Origin: Geomonas agri | Lineage (GTDB): Bacteria; Desulfobacterota; Desulfuromonadia; Geobacterales; Geobacteraceae | DNA length: 64,000 nt | Assembly: GCF_020179605.1 (NCBI RefSeq) | Contig: NZ_JAINZO010000001.1 | Location: 1,462,799-1,526,798, forward strand | Direction of reading: 5' to 3' | Shown here: one piece after another, positions 35,736 through 43,973 of the stretch | Numbering within the stretch: the first letter of the stretch is position 1 | How the letters are laid out: the number at the start of each line of letters is the position of its first letter | Notes under the pieces: generated by a model | Database searches by the model: none | What the model saw: the letters and a program-made list of their open reading frames with translations, nothing else | What the model was told of the DNA's origin: nothing | Position numbers and translations under genes: made by a program

Positions 35736-36989
35736 TCAATAGCGCGCCTGCTGCGCAGGGAGCGGAGGAAGAAACTTGATCAGCAACTGGTAGGCGAGGA
35801 TTTCGAGGGAAACAATGCCGACTGCGATCATGACTTCGGCAAAAGAAGGGAAGTAATGCCAGCCGTTGCCCGGATTAAACCCGATCAGATAGACGTTGAA
35901 ACGGTACAGTCCGCCCCCAACGAGCATAACCACCGCGGCGAGAAACAAACGGCGCGGCGAGTGCCTGGTACCGACCCCGAAAAATGGAATGGCCCCGATC
36001 CCCATCAGGAAGCACTCGGCCAGAAAGAAGATGGAGTAGAAGTCGCCATGAAAGACGGCGGGGACCTGGTCGCGGCGCATGACGTCGCCGATGCGGATCA
36101 CTAGCCAGGCCGTGGTGAGCCAGGGAACGATCCTGCCCACCGCAGCGAGTTGGGCGTTGTAAAAACCGCGCTCAAGGACGAAGGAAGAAAGAACGGAAAC
36201 GAAGATGACGATGGCGTACCCGAAATAGATGCAGTTGATCAGGAATAGCAGGGGAAGAAAAGGGCTGTGCCAGAGCGGATGCAGTTTCGTGGAGGCGATC
36301 AGCATCAGTGACCCGAGCGCGGACTGGTGCATGGTGGGCAGGATGATTCCGGCCACGGCCGAGCAGATCAGGGTGCGGTTGATAATGGTCGCCAGCCTGG
36401 CAGATGCGACCGGCCTGCTCCCCTCCCCGTCAGGTTGCCAGGAGAGTAGGCCCTTGCGCAGGAGGGTATTGAACACGATGGTGCGCAGGGACGTGGGTCT
36501 GCCGCACCCAATGAACGCGAGCAAGTTAGGGAGATACTCCAGGCACAGCGCGATAAGGTAGCCGAAAAGGCAGAGCATGAGTTCGAAAAAGGCGGACTTG
36601 GGCTGCCAACTGGTGGCGGAGATAAGTCCGTGGGCGTTCCAGGGACGGCCGATTTCGACGACGATGGAGGAGGCAGCCAGGAAGGAGCCGAACAAGCTGG
36701 TCAGTATGGCGGACTTGACCAAGGTGTGGTAGCGGCCGCGGTTGATTATGTAGCTTAAGAGGGCGACTGTGTATCCGCCGCAGGTGACGCCGGTGCCGAT
36801 GGCGACGTCGTAGGCGACCCAGATTCCCCAGGGGTAGCCATCGCTGAGATTGGAGACAGCTCCGATCCCCTTGGCAAAGCGGACCACCGTGAAGAAGATG
36901 CCGACGAGGGATAGGACAGACAGGACGAAAAAGGATTTCGTTAAGATTTTTCCGTTGCCGCCAGGATGGCGTGTACTGTCACCGATCAT
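35736..36989 (-). CDS. NrfD/HybB-type integral membrane quinone protein, orphan
   Basis: A 417-aa protein with about ten hydrophobic segments and the NrfD/HybB family pattern (GYPWGIWVAYDVAIGTGVTCGGY, LEYLPNLLAF, MHQSALGSLMLIA, HPLWHSPFLPLLFL). Such proteins are the membrane quinone module of hydrogenase-2, polysulfide/nitrite reductases and other oxidoreductases. No iron-sulfur or catalytic partner gene is adjacent, so its electron partner is encoded elsewhere. It lies directly upstream of the nuclease-fold gene on the same strand. Confidence 0.88.
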   Translation of the reverse strand: MIGDSTRHPGGNGKILTKSFFVLSVLSLVGIFFTVVRFAKGIGAVSNLSDGYPWGIWVAYDVAIGTGVTCGGYTVALLSYIINRGRYHTLVKSAILTSLFGSFLAASSIVVEIGRPWNAHGLISATSWQPKSAFFELMLCLFGYLIALCLEYLPNLLAFIGCGRPTSLRTIVFNTLLRKGLLSWQPDGEGSRPVASARLATIINRTLICSAVAGIILPTMHQSALGSLMLIASTKLHPLWHSPFLPLLFLINCIYFGYAIVIFVSVLSSFVLERGFYNAQLAAVGRIVPWLTTAWLVIRIGDVMRRDQVPAVFHGDFYSIFFLAECFLMGIGAIPFFGVGTRHSPRRLFLAAVVMLVGGGLYRFNVYLIGFNPGNGWHYFPSFAEVMIAVGIVSLEILAYQLLIKFLPPLPAQQARY

Positions 36990-37173
36990 CTCTGTCCCTG
37001 TCGTCTTACGCTGATGGAGCGTCGCAAGTGTAAGGGGAGGAAGGGGTAACTGTCAACAGTTGCGTATACCGGGAGCACTAGATTCAATCCCGACTCCCCT
37101 GCCCTTCATTGAGGTTCTCAAGAAAGCCCAGCAAGAGCTCATTGCTGTTCACGAAGCGCAGCACAGGAACTAA

Positions 37174-37213
37174 GCAAATCTCCCCTGCCCCCCTTCGCAA
37201 AAGGGGGGCAGCG
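37174..37213. repeat. dispersed CCCCCTTCGCAAAAGGGGGG repeat, copy 1
   Basis: GCAAATCTCCCCTGCCCCCCTTCGCAAAAGGGGGGCAG includes a hairpin of six C and six G with a TTCGCAAAA loop; about 38 of 40 bases match the element at 60054-60097. It accounts for much of the 36990-37311 gap; a palindrome AACTGTCAACAGTT is at 37048-37061 and the rest has no clear gene. Confidence 0.8.
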
Positions 37214-37254
37214 TTCCACCACTCAACCACTCCCCGACATATCTACAGGATGGA

Positions 37255-37283
37255 CAAAAAAAGCCCCGGGGGGAACCCGGGGC
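37255..37283 (-). terminator. intrinsic terminator of cysK
   Basis: On the minus strand GCCCCGGG and CCCGGGGC form an 8-bp GC stem with a 5-base loop, followed by seven T. Confidence 0.88.
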
Positions 37284-37311
37284 GAGGGACAGACTTGAGG
37301 TTGTGTGACGG

Positions 37312-38265
37312 TTACGCTTCTTCGAAGAGTGCTGTGGAGAGGTAGCGCTCGGCGAGGTCCGGAAGGATGACCACGATGGTCTTGCCGGCAAATTCATCGA
37401 GGTTGGCAAGGCGCACGGCGGCAGCCACGGCGGCGCCGCTCGAGATTCCAACCAGGAGTCCTTCCTCCTTGGTCAGACGCTTGGCGAATTCGAGCGCCTC
37501 GTTGCTGTCGACCTGCTCGACGCGATCGACTAGGGAGAGGTCGAGGGTTTCCGGGATGAAGCCGGCACCGATGCCCTGGATCTTGTGCGGACCGGGCTTG
37601 AGCTCCTGTCCGGCCAGTTTCTGGGTAATAACCGGGCTTTCCTTCGGCTCGACAGCGACGGCGATGACCGGTTTGCCCTTGGTGTGCTTGAGATACCTGG
37701 CGATGCCGGAAATGGTACCGCCGGTTCCGACGCCCGACACGATGACATCGACGGCGCCGTCGGTATCCGCCCAGATTTCCGGGCCGGTGGTCTTCTCGTG
37801 GATAGCCGGGTTGGCCGGGTTCTTAAACTGCTGCGGCAGGAAATAACGTGCGGGATCAGAAGCGGCAATTTCCTCAGCCTTGGCAACAGCGCCTTTCATA
37901 CCGGCGGAGCCAGGGGTAAGGATCAGGTTGGCGCCCAAAGCGGCCAGTACCCTGCGACGCTCGATGCTCATGGTCTCCGGCATCGTCAGCGTAAGCTTGT
38001 AGCCGCGCGCGGCGGCGACGTAGGCGAGAGCGATACCAGTGTTGCCGCTGGTCGGCTCGACGATCTCAACCCCAGGCTTCAACACGCCACGTTCCTCGGC
38101 GTCCCAGATCATGTTGGCGCCGATACGGCACTTGACCGAGTAGGCAGGGTTGCGCCCTTCGACCTTGGCAAGGACAGTTGCCTTGGCCCCCTTGGTCACG
38201 TGGTTCAGCCGCACCAACGGTGTGTTGCCAATGGATTGGGAGTTATCTTGGTAGATACGGGACAT
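37312..38265 (-). CDS. cysK: cysteine synthase (O-acetylserine sulfhydrylase)
   Basis: A 317-aa PLP enzyme that exchanges the acetyl group of O-acetylserine for sulfide to give cysteine. The Schiff-base lysine is in [11 protein letters not shown] near residue 43, the substrate loop [13 protein letters not shown] near 68, phosphate loop [16 protein letters not shown] near 180, and the C-terminal [15 protein letters not shown] serine region. Length is the family's usual ~310 aa. AAAGGAGA precedes the ATG. It is divergent from the sulfur-carrier/ThiF/JAMM/sulfite reductase genes to its right; CysK/CysM-type enzymes are the acceptors in carrier-dependent cysteine synthesis. Upstream, GTTGGC-AAC-GCCAAC (38299-38313) is a perfect short palindrome in the leader. 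Confidence 0.95.
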   Translation of the reverse strand: MSRIYQDNSQSIGNTPLVRLNHVTKGAKATVLAKVEGRNPAYSVKCRIGANMIWDAEERGVLKPGVEIVEPTSGNTGIALAYVAAARGYKLTLTMPETMSIERRRVLAALGANLILTPGSAGMKGAVAKAEEIAASDPARYFLPQQFKNPANPAIHEKTTGPEIWADTDGAVDVIVSGVGTGGTISGIARYLKHTKGKPVIAVAVEPKESPVITQKLAGQELKPGPHKIQGIGAGFIPETLDLSLVDRVEQVDSNEALEFAKRLTKEEGLLVGISSGAAVAAAVRLANLDEFAGKTIVVILPDLAERYLSTALFEEA

Positions 38266-38884
38266 GTTGGTTGTTCTCCTTTCGGGTGGATGACCTTCGT
38301 TGGCAACGCCAACTTTAACATCTGCGAAATTCTCGGCAATCTCTCAGGGTTTCGCTAATTTTTATATTTAACCTGCAACATTGTCAACTATTTTATTTTA
38401 GTACTTGATCATAGCTATGTGTTTTATCCAAATTCGAGACGCATCACCTCTCGATACAGCAGACATGTCGCCCGGAAAAAGGTAACACATCCGGCGGCCA
38501 CGACGTTCGCATTCTCGCACGACCTGGTCAATAACGCCTCCACACTTACCTGCCGCAGTGGGTTCGTCCGTTCGACGACAGCACCTAACCAGTCGAAAAC
38601 TTGGTTTTTTAATAAACTAGCAGCGGTCGTGACACAGGTGGGGGCGGCTGCATCTGCAGCAGCCACACGCCCCACCCTGACCAAGAACGCACAACACATA
38701 CAACACACAACAACTGTGACAATAGTTATTTATTTCTTGACAAAATAACTTTCAAAAATTACCCTCCCGCATCAATTGGAACAGTGATCACACCGGACTT
38801 TGCCGGTTTGCCGTGCATGGGTAAACCGTGTTTAAAGGCTGTTTTTTGCCAATCATCTATGCTACTAAACTACGAGCACATCTA

Positions 38885-39094
38885 ATGAATCTTACGGTGA
38901 ACGGCAAGCCCGCACCATCGCCGAGGTGACTCCTGTCTCGCGCAACTACCTGCCCGATGCCCTCAAGGCGGAGCAGCGCAAGTATGTCACCGTGGAATTG
39001 AACGGCGATACCAGATCGCGGTGATTTCGAGACGACTACAGTCACAGTCGGCGACAGCATCGAATTTCTCTATTTTATGGGCGGAGGTAGATAG
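38885..39094 (+). pseudogene. frameshifted ThiS-like sulfur-carrier protein
   Basis: Three successive frames join into a ~70-aa ubiquitin-fold carrier: MNLTVNGKP in frame one, TIAEVTPVSRNYLPDALKAEQ and KYVTVELNGD in frame two, and GDFETTTVTVGDSIEFLYFM then GGGR in frame three. The first break is one base lost in a C-run (CCCGCACC against the expected CCCCGCACC, near 38909). The second is in ACCA near 39008-39014. Each part matches ThiS/CysO/HcyS-type carriers whose C-terminal Gly-Gly is adenylated and thiocarboxylated. The ending has an extra Arg after GGG. The stop overlaps the GTG of the adenylyltransferase. Real pseudogene or sequence error cannot be distinguished here. The rest of the 38266-39093 gap has no other gene I can support. 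Confidence 0.8.
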
Positions 39095-39906
39095 TGAAGC
39101 TCACCGAAGAGCAGATTAACCGCTATTCCCGGCACATCCTTCTCAAGGAAGTCGGCGGCAAGGGGCAGTTGAAGCTGATAAACGGCAAGGTGCTGGTGAT
39201 CGGCGTCGGCGGCCTCGGTTCTCCCATCGCCCTCTACCTTGCCGCGGCAGGGGTAGGCACCATCGGCATTGCGGACGCCGACCAGGTCGACCTCTCCAAC
39301 CTGCAGCGCCAGATCATCCACAGCACCCCGGACGTGGGCAAGGCAAAGGTGCTCTCAGCCAAGGAGAAGATGCTTGCCATCAACCCAAAACTGAACGTGG
39401 TAACCTACGAGACCTGGGTCAACGCGGACAACATCCTGCCGATGATCGCCGACTACGACTTCATCATCGACGGCACCGACAACTTTGCGGCCAAGTTCCT
39501 GATCAACGATGCCTGCGTTCTGGCTGGCAAGCCCTACTCCCACGGCGGCATCCTGCAGTTCGACGGGCAGACCTTTACCGTGGCCCCGGGCGAGTCCCCG
39601 TGCTACCGCTGTGTCTTCCCGGAGCCGCCGCCCAAAGAAGTCATCCCCACCTGCTCGCGGGCTGGCGTGATCGGCGTCCTCCCCGGCGTTATCGGCACCC
39701 TGCAGGCCACGGAGGCGATCAAGTTCCTTCTTGGCGCCGGCGACCTGCTGCACGGTCGGCTGCTCACCTACAGCGCGTTGCGCATGCGCTTCCGCGAGGT
39801 GCCCATCCGGAAAAACCCGAAGTGCCCGATCTGCGGCGACAACCCGACCATCACCGAACTGAAGGACGAACTCGATGCCCTGACCGTCTGCGATCTTGGG
39901 CACTGA
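39094..39906 (+). CDS. ThiF/MoeB/HcyF-family carrier adenylyltransferase
   Basis: A 270-aa E1-like enzyme that adenylates the C-terminal glycine of a sulfur carrier. The nucleotide loop is GVGGLGSPIALYLAAAGVG (residues ~34-52), with conserved Asp in IGIADADQVDLSNLQRQIIH, R-x5-K in NLQRQ...GKAK, and DGTDNFAAKFLINDAC near 120. Zinc cysteines are CYRC near 170 and CPIC near 245. GTG start with GGCGGAGG upstream; that site lies inside the last codons of the broken carrier gene, so the two would be co-translated. It is followed after one base by the JAMM gene and is the second step of the protein-thiocarboxylate route. Confidence 0.93.
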   Translation: MKLTEEQINRYSRHILLKEVGGKGQLKLINGKVLVIGVGGLGSPIALYLAAAGVGTIGIADADQVDLSNLQRQIIHSTPDVGKAKVLSAKEKMLAINPKLNVVTYETWVNADNILPMIADYDFIIDGTDNFAAKFLINDACVLAGKPYSHGGILQFDGQTFTVAPGESPCYRCVFPEPPPKEVIPTCSRAGVIGVLPGVIGTLQATEAIKFLLGAGDLLHGRLLTYSALRMRFREVPIRKNPKCPICGDNPTITELKDELDALTVCDLGH

Positions 39907-39907
39907 G

Positions 39908-40309
39908 ATGCTGGAGATCCCTAGGGAGGTACTGGTCGCGGTGATCGCCCAGGCGCAGGAGGGCTTCCCGTTGGAAGTGTGCGGGCTCATGGGAGGTACC
40001 GGGAACCGCGTGGCGTCCCGCTACCCGATGACCAACACCGATGCGAGCAACGAGCACTTCATGATGGACCCGAAGGAGCAATTCGCCGCGGTTAAGGCGA
40101 TGCGTGCCGCTGGCGAGGAGATGCTAGCCATCTACCACTCGCACCCGGAGTCCCCAGCCCACCCCTCGCTGGAGGACATCCGCCTCGCTCTGACCCCCAA
40201 CGTATGCCACCTGATCCTGTCGCTGGAGAACCGTGAAGAGCCGGTGGCCAGGGCGTTCAGGATCAGTGCTGGCAACGTGGAGCCGGTGGAACTGATCATA
40301 GCAGGGTGA
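39908..40309 (+). CDS. JAMM/MPN+ metalloprotease (Mec+/HcyD-like)
   Basis: A 133-aa zinc-dependent peptidase of the JAMM fold. The catalytic Glu is in FPLEVCGLMGG near residue 21 and the metal motif is HSHPESPAHPSLEDIR near residue 78 (HxHx7Sx2D). In the CysO and HcyS pathways such enzymes remove a C-terminal residue to expose Gly-Gly and then release cysteine or homocysteine from the carrier. The ATG at 39908 starts one base after the ThiF stop; a TTG at 39896 is an alternative. Its substrate would be the carrier ending GGGR. Confidence 0.9.
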   Translation: MLEIPREVLVAVIAQAQEGFPLEVCGLMGGTGNRVASRYPMTNTDASNEHFMMDPKEQFAAVKAMRAAGEEMLAIYHSHPESPAHPSLEDIRLALTPNVCHLILSLENREEPVARAFRISAGNVEPVELIIAG

Positions 40310-40325
40310 ACCCAAAGGCATTCGA

Positions 40326-40400
40326 ACAGGGATAAAAGGGATACGGCAACATTGGGAACCTATGTCCCGGTTTTGTCCCTGGTATCCCTTTTATCCCTGT
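40326..40400. repeat. dispersed ACAGGGATAAAAGGGAT hairpin, copy 2
   Basis: A perfect 19-bp inverted repeat, ACAGGGATAAAAGGGATAC (40326-40344) and its reverse complement (40382-40400), with a 37-base interior. The same word flanks the element between pheS and pheT. It divides the JAMM gene from the sulfite reductase gene. Confidence 0.92.
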
Positions 40401-40427
40401 AAATGTTTTTGATTCAGGAGAGAAAAC

Positions 40428-41378
40428 GTGGCTGAACCGAAGATTGATCTGAAAAACCTGAAGGCCGGCGGTTTCATCAAGGAGCGCGGCAAGGACCTGT
40501 TCACGGTGCGCCTGCGCGTGCCCGGCGGCAGGATGTCAGTGGACCGCCTGGCAAAGATCGCAAGGGTTGCACAAAAATTCGGTAAAGGATACGTGCACCT
40601 GTCGGTGCGCCAGTCCATCGAACTGATCAACATAAACTTCGCAGATTTCGACGCGGTGGTCGCCGAACTGGGCGAGGAACAACAGAAAGTCGCCTCCTGC
40701 GGTGCACGCGTGCGCGTCCCCACCGCCTGCGGCGGCTGCGAATACAACCCCAACGGCCTTGTCGACACGCAGAAGTCCGCGCTAGAGGTGGATCAGAAGC
40801 TGTTCGGGACTGCCACCGGCCACCACAAGTTCAAGGTCTGCTTCGCAGGCTGCCCCTTCGACTGTCCTAAGTCGGCCATTAACGACGTCGGTTTTCAGGG
40901 TGCGGTCTGGCCCAAACTCGATGTCGACGGCTGCATCGGCTGTGGCCTGTGTGCCAAGTCCTGCACGGAGGGGGCGCTCAGCATGGGCGCGGACAAGAAG
41001 CCGGTCTTCGATGCGGTCAAGTGCATCTACTGCGGCGACTGCATCAAGGTCTGCCCGACGGGCGCATGGAGCGCTGAGAAAAAGGGGTACACGGTAAGAA
41101 TCGGCGGCAAATGGGGGCGTCGTCCCTTGGTCGGGACCCTCTTCGCCACCTTCGTCCCCGAAGAGCGCGTGGTGGACTTCATCACCTGCGTCCTCACCTG
41201 GTACCAGGAGAAGGCGGAGGGAGCCGGGCGCGTGCGCTTGGGAGACATCATCATCCGCGAAGGGTGGCAGTCTCTGTTGGAGCGCCTGCGTAGCGAATTC
41301 CCTCAGTACGTGGTTCAGCAAACTATTGCTCCGCAAGTCATCCAAACTCAGCTGCCGCTGCCCGGCCAGCAGGCTTAA
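40428..41378 (+). CDS. siroheme sulfite/nitrite reductase with ferredoxin domain
   Basis: A 316-aa enzyme expected to reduce sulfite to sulfide in the cytoplasm. The N-terminal half is the sulfite/nitrite reductase ferredoxin-like domain (VRLRVPGGRMSVDRL, GKGYVHLSVRQSIEL); siroheme/cluster cysteines appear in TACGGCEYNPNG and VCFAGCPFDCPKSA. Two [4Fe-4S] ferredoxin motifs follow, CIGCGLCAKSC and CIYCGDCIKVCPTGA, near residues 165-210. The size is that of small dissimilatory-like or low-spin assimilatory sulfite reductases of anaerobes. GTG start with AGGAGAG upstream. In the HcyS pathway, sulfite reductase supplies the bisulfide for the carrier, which fits this location. Confidence 0.88.
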   Translation: MAEPKIDLKNLKAGGFIKERGKDLFTVRLRVPGGRMSVDRLAKIARVAQKFGKGYVHLSVRQSIELININFADFDAVVAELGEEQQKVASCGARVRVPTACGGCEYNPNGLVDTQKSALEVDQKLFGTATGHHKFKVCFAGCPFDCPKSAINDVGFQGAVWPKLDVDGCIGCGLCAKSCTEGALSMGADKKPVFDAVKCIYCGDCIKVCPTGAWSAEKKGYTVRIGGKWGRRPLVGTLFATFVPEERVVDFITCVLTWYQEKAEGAGRVRLGDIIIREGWQSLLERLRSEFPQYVVQQTIAPQVIQTQLPLPGQQA

Positions 41379-41399
41379 AGCAAAAAACGAGGAAACAGC

Positions 41400-41624
41400 A
41401 TGCAAACCATTGACCTCAGGGGTGTTACTTGCCCTACCAACTTCGTCATGGCTAAGCTGGAACTGGAGGACATCGAGACGGGCACCACCATCGAATTCCT
41501 GCTGGACGACGGCGAGCCGGCCAAGAATGTCCCCAGGAGCCTGAAGGACGAAGGGCACAAGCTGCTCGGCTTACAGGAAAGGGATGGGTACTACGTGCTC
41601 ACGCTGGAAAAAGGCGAGGATTAA
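41400..41624 (+). CDS. tusA: TusA-family sulfur transferase
   Basis: A 74-aa sulfur-relay protein. The active cysteine and hallmark are in DLRGVTCPTNFVMAKLEL (CPxx, Cys near residue 11), and the C-terminal strand reads GYYVLTLEK. TusA passes persulfide sulfur to tRNA thiolation and molybdopterin pathways; here it lies between sulfite reductase and mnmA and could link the two. It begins 21 bp after the sulfite reductase stop. Confidence 0.92.
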   Translation: MQTIDLRGVTCPTNFVMAKLELEDIETGTTIEFLLDDGEPAKNVPRSLKDEGHKLLGLQERDGYYVLTLEKGED

Positions 41625-41664
41625 CTGGTTTGTCCTCGCTGAGAGTAGAAGTGGTCCGTCCCCA

Positions 41665-41770
41665 TCGCCCTCCAGGAGAGGGTGCCCGAAGGGCGGGTGA
41701 GGGAAGCGCCACGGAGTGAGACATTCGTCTGATGCACAGTGCCCTCACCCCGCCCCTCTCCCGGAGCGTG
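41665..41770. repeat. inverted pair of dispersed intergenic repeats
   Basis: GCCCTCCAGGAGAGGGTGCC...GGCGGGTGAGGG on the left and CCCTCACCCCGCCCCTCTCCCGG on the right are inverted relatives of a widespread dispersed-repeat type. They fill the tusA-mnmA gap. Confidence 0.65.
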
Positions 41771-41833
41771 GACAGGCGATATATGAATGATTCGGCGTTG
41801 TGCGCTAGGATCCGGATCGACGGGAAAAGAAAA

Positions 41834-42904
41834 ATGTCAGGTAAAAAACGAGTTATTGTGGCAATGAGCGGCGGCGTCGATTCATCGGTGACCGCCGCTC
41901 TTCTCAAAGAACAGGGACACGACGTCATCGGAGTCTCACTCCAGCTCTACGAGCGCCCCGAAAAGACGCCATCCGGCGGCAAAACCTGCTGTTCCCTAAC
42001 CGACGTCATGGACGCCGCCCGCGTCGCCAAACGCCTCGGGATCCCATTCCAGGTAGTGGACCTGCGCCAGCGCTTCAAGGAACTGGTGATCGACGATTTC
42101 GTCTCGGAATACCAGGCGGGCAGAACCCCGAACCCCTGCGCACGTTGCAACGAGAGGATCAAGTTCGGCCTGCTCCTGGAGATGACCGCCTCCTTCGACG
42201 CCGACCTCCTCGCCACCGGGCACTACGCCCGCATCGAGCAGGACGCGACCAACATCTACCGGCTACGCAAAGGACTGGATCCCCGCAAAGACCAGACCTA
42301 CTTCCTGTTCGGCATGAACCAGCAGCAACTGGCGCGCACCATCTTTCCTGTGGGACACCTGGAGAAGCCAGAGGTGCGGCAGCTCGCCACGCGCTTCAAC
42401 CTCCCCGTGGCCCAAAAGCAGGAAAGCCAGGAGATCTGCTTCATCCCCGACAACGACTACGTCCGCTTCCTGGAAGAAAGCGGCGTCTCGCCGCGCGAAG
42501 GCGAGATCGTGGACCACGACGGCAAAGCGTTGGGGCACCACGACGGTATCCACCGCTACACCATCGGGCAGCGACGCGGATTGGGCATCGCCTGGAAGGA
42601 ACCGCTCTACGTCACTGGTCTCGATCCCGCGAAGGCGCAGGTTGTGGTCGGGCCGAAAGAGGAACTGCACCGGAGCCACCTGCTGGCCAACCAGCTCACC
42701 TGGACCGACACCCCCATCACCGGCAGTTTCCGCGGCACCTGCAGCATCCGCTACCGGCAACAGCCGGTGCCTTGTCGTGCCGAACTGTGCCAGGACGGCA
42801 GGCTGCGGGTCGATTTCGACACGCCGCAGACAGGGGTGACCCCGGGGCAGGCCGTAGTTTTCTACGACGGCGACAGCGTGGCAGGCGGCGGCTGGATCCT
42901 CTAA
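41834..42904 (+). CDS. mnmA: tRNA-specific 2-thiouridylase
   Basis: A 356-aa PP-loop ATPase that thiolates U34 of Lys, Glu and Gln tRNAs. P-loop AMSGGVDSSVTAALLK is near the N-terminus, the first catalytic cysteine in PNPCARCNERIKFG near residue 100, GHYARIE, DQTYFLFG near 155, and the second catalytic cysteine in QEICFIPDNDY near 200, followed by the C-terminal beta-barrel (HRYTIGQRRGLG). Start chosen at 41834 (MSGKKRVIVAMSGG); an upstream ATG in frame at 41783 adds residues unlike the family. Sulfur would come through a persulfide relay, and tusA is adjacent. Confidence 0.94.
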   Translation: MSGKKRVIVAMSGGVDSSVTAALLKEQGHDVIGVSLQLYERPEKTPSGGKTCCSLTDVMDAARVAKRLGIPFQVVDLRQRFKELVIDDFVSEYQAGRTPNPCARCNERIKFGLLLEMTASFDADLLATGHYARIEQDATNIYRLRKGLDPRKDQTYFLFGMNQQQLARTIFPVGHLEKPEVRQLATRFNLPVAQKQESQEICFIPDNDYVRFLEESGVSPREGEIVDHDGKALGHHDGIHRYTIGQRRGLGIAWKEPLYVTGLDPAKAQVVVGPKEELHRSHLLANQLTWTDTPITGSFRGTCSIRYRQQPVPCRAELCQDGRLRVDFDTPQTGVTPGQAVVFYDGDSVAGGGWIL

Positions 42905-42916
42905 TCAGCCGCCAAT

Positions 42917-43972
42917 TCAACTAAGGCGGCGGAAGGAAGAGGCCTTGATGACCGCGTAAACTTGGGTTCTCGCCTGGATAGCAAGATCATCAGCTGCCTG
43001 AACCACCACTTCCGCGATCAGCGTTTCGTGCCCACAACGCAGCTCAACACCCACCTTGTTTCCTGAGGGAAAGGTGTCCATCACGGTGCACTTAAGGAGG
43101 TTGCGGGCGCTGACCGCCTCGGGATGCCTGGTGAACAGGATGATGTCCCGCGAGGAAAGCTCGAACACCGCCATCGGCTCGTCGTTGCCCGCAGAAACAA
43201 AGATCTCCTCCATCCCCCACCGGTACACGTACAGCCCCCCCATCTTGCGCAGTTTCTCTACCTGCAACACGTTGATATAGCCCACCTGGCTCTGCCCCAT
43301 CCGTTCGCGGGCCAGTTGTTCAGGCGTAGTCTGCCCGAGCACCCTCCCGCCCCCCATGGCCAGCACCTGGTCGGTCAAAAGCCGTATCTCCAGCAGGGAA
43401 TGAGAAATGAAAAGGTAGGGAATCCGGAATCTTTCACTGGCACGTTTCAAGTAGTGGATGATCTGCAACTTGAGGGCGTCGTCGAGCGCGGACAGGGACT
43501 CGTCCATGAGCAACAGGCGCGGATTGGAGAGTATCGCCCGCCCCAAGGCGACCCGCTGCTTCTCGCCGCCGGAAAGACGGTTCACCCCGCGGTCAAGCAA
43601 ACCGTCCAGTTTGAGCACGGAGACCAGTGCCTTGACGTCGATCTGCCGGTGTCGGGACGGACAGCGCCGGTAGCCGTAGAGCAGATTTGCCTCAACGCTA
43701 AGGTGCGGAAACAGGCAGCTGTCCTGGAACACGATGGCAACCCGGCGTTCCTGCGGGGGGAGGTTGATGCCGCGCTCGCTGCTGAACAGGCAGGTACTGT
43801 CGAGGACGATCTCCCCCTGGTCAGGCTCGAGCAGCCCGGCGATCAGGCTGACCAGGGTTGATTTGCCGCTCCCGGAGACACCGAAGACGCCAACCTGCTC
43901 CCCCGTCACGGTAAAGTCCGTGTTCAGGTCGAAGGCCCCGAAGTCCTTGGCAACCGCCATACTCAATTCCAT
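42917..43972 (-). CDS. modC: molybdate ABC transporter ATP-binding protein
   Basis: A 351-aa ATPase with Walker A GVSGSGKSTLVSLIAGLLEP near residue 35, Q-loop, signature LSGGEKQRVALGRAIL, Walker B LLLMDESLSALDD and a C-terminal Mop/TOBE domain (NLLKCTVMDTFPSGNKVGVELRCGHETLIAEV). The TOBE domain and pairing with a ModB-like permease indicate molybdate or tungstate import. The start ATG follows the modB stop by one base with AGGAGG upstream. The gene supplying the binding protein (modA) is not next to it. Confidence 0.92.
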   Translation of the reverse strand: MELSMAVAKDFGAFDLNTDFTVTGEQVGVFGVSGSGKSTLVSLIAGLLEPDQGEIVLDSTCLFSSERGINLPPQERRVAIVFQDSCLFPHLSVEANLLYGYRRCPSRHRQIDVKALVSVLKLDGLLDRGVNRLSGGEKQRVALGRAILSNPRLLLMDESLSALDDALKLQIIHYLKRASERFRIPYLFISHSLLEIRLLTDQVLAMGGGRVLGQTTPEQLARERMGQSQVGYINVLQVEKLRKMGGLYVYRWGMEEIFVSAGNDEPMAVFELSSRDIILFTRHPEAVSARNLLKCTVMDTFPSGNKVGVELRCGHETLIAEVVVQAADDLAIQARTQVYAVIKASSFRRLS

Positions 43973-43973
43973 A

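Noticed and set aside
37083-37175. Gene end on the minus strand (VLRFVNSNELLLGFLENLN)
   Set aside because: Looks faintly like a DUF559 tail but only ~27 residues remain and the frame enters the dispersed repeat; too short to support.
38419-38748. 109-aa and 94-aa ORFs between cysK and the carrier remnant
   Set aside because: No ribosome-binding site, low-complexity Thr/Ala runs and no family similarity; overlapping opposite frames.
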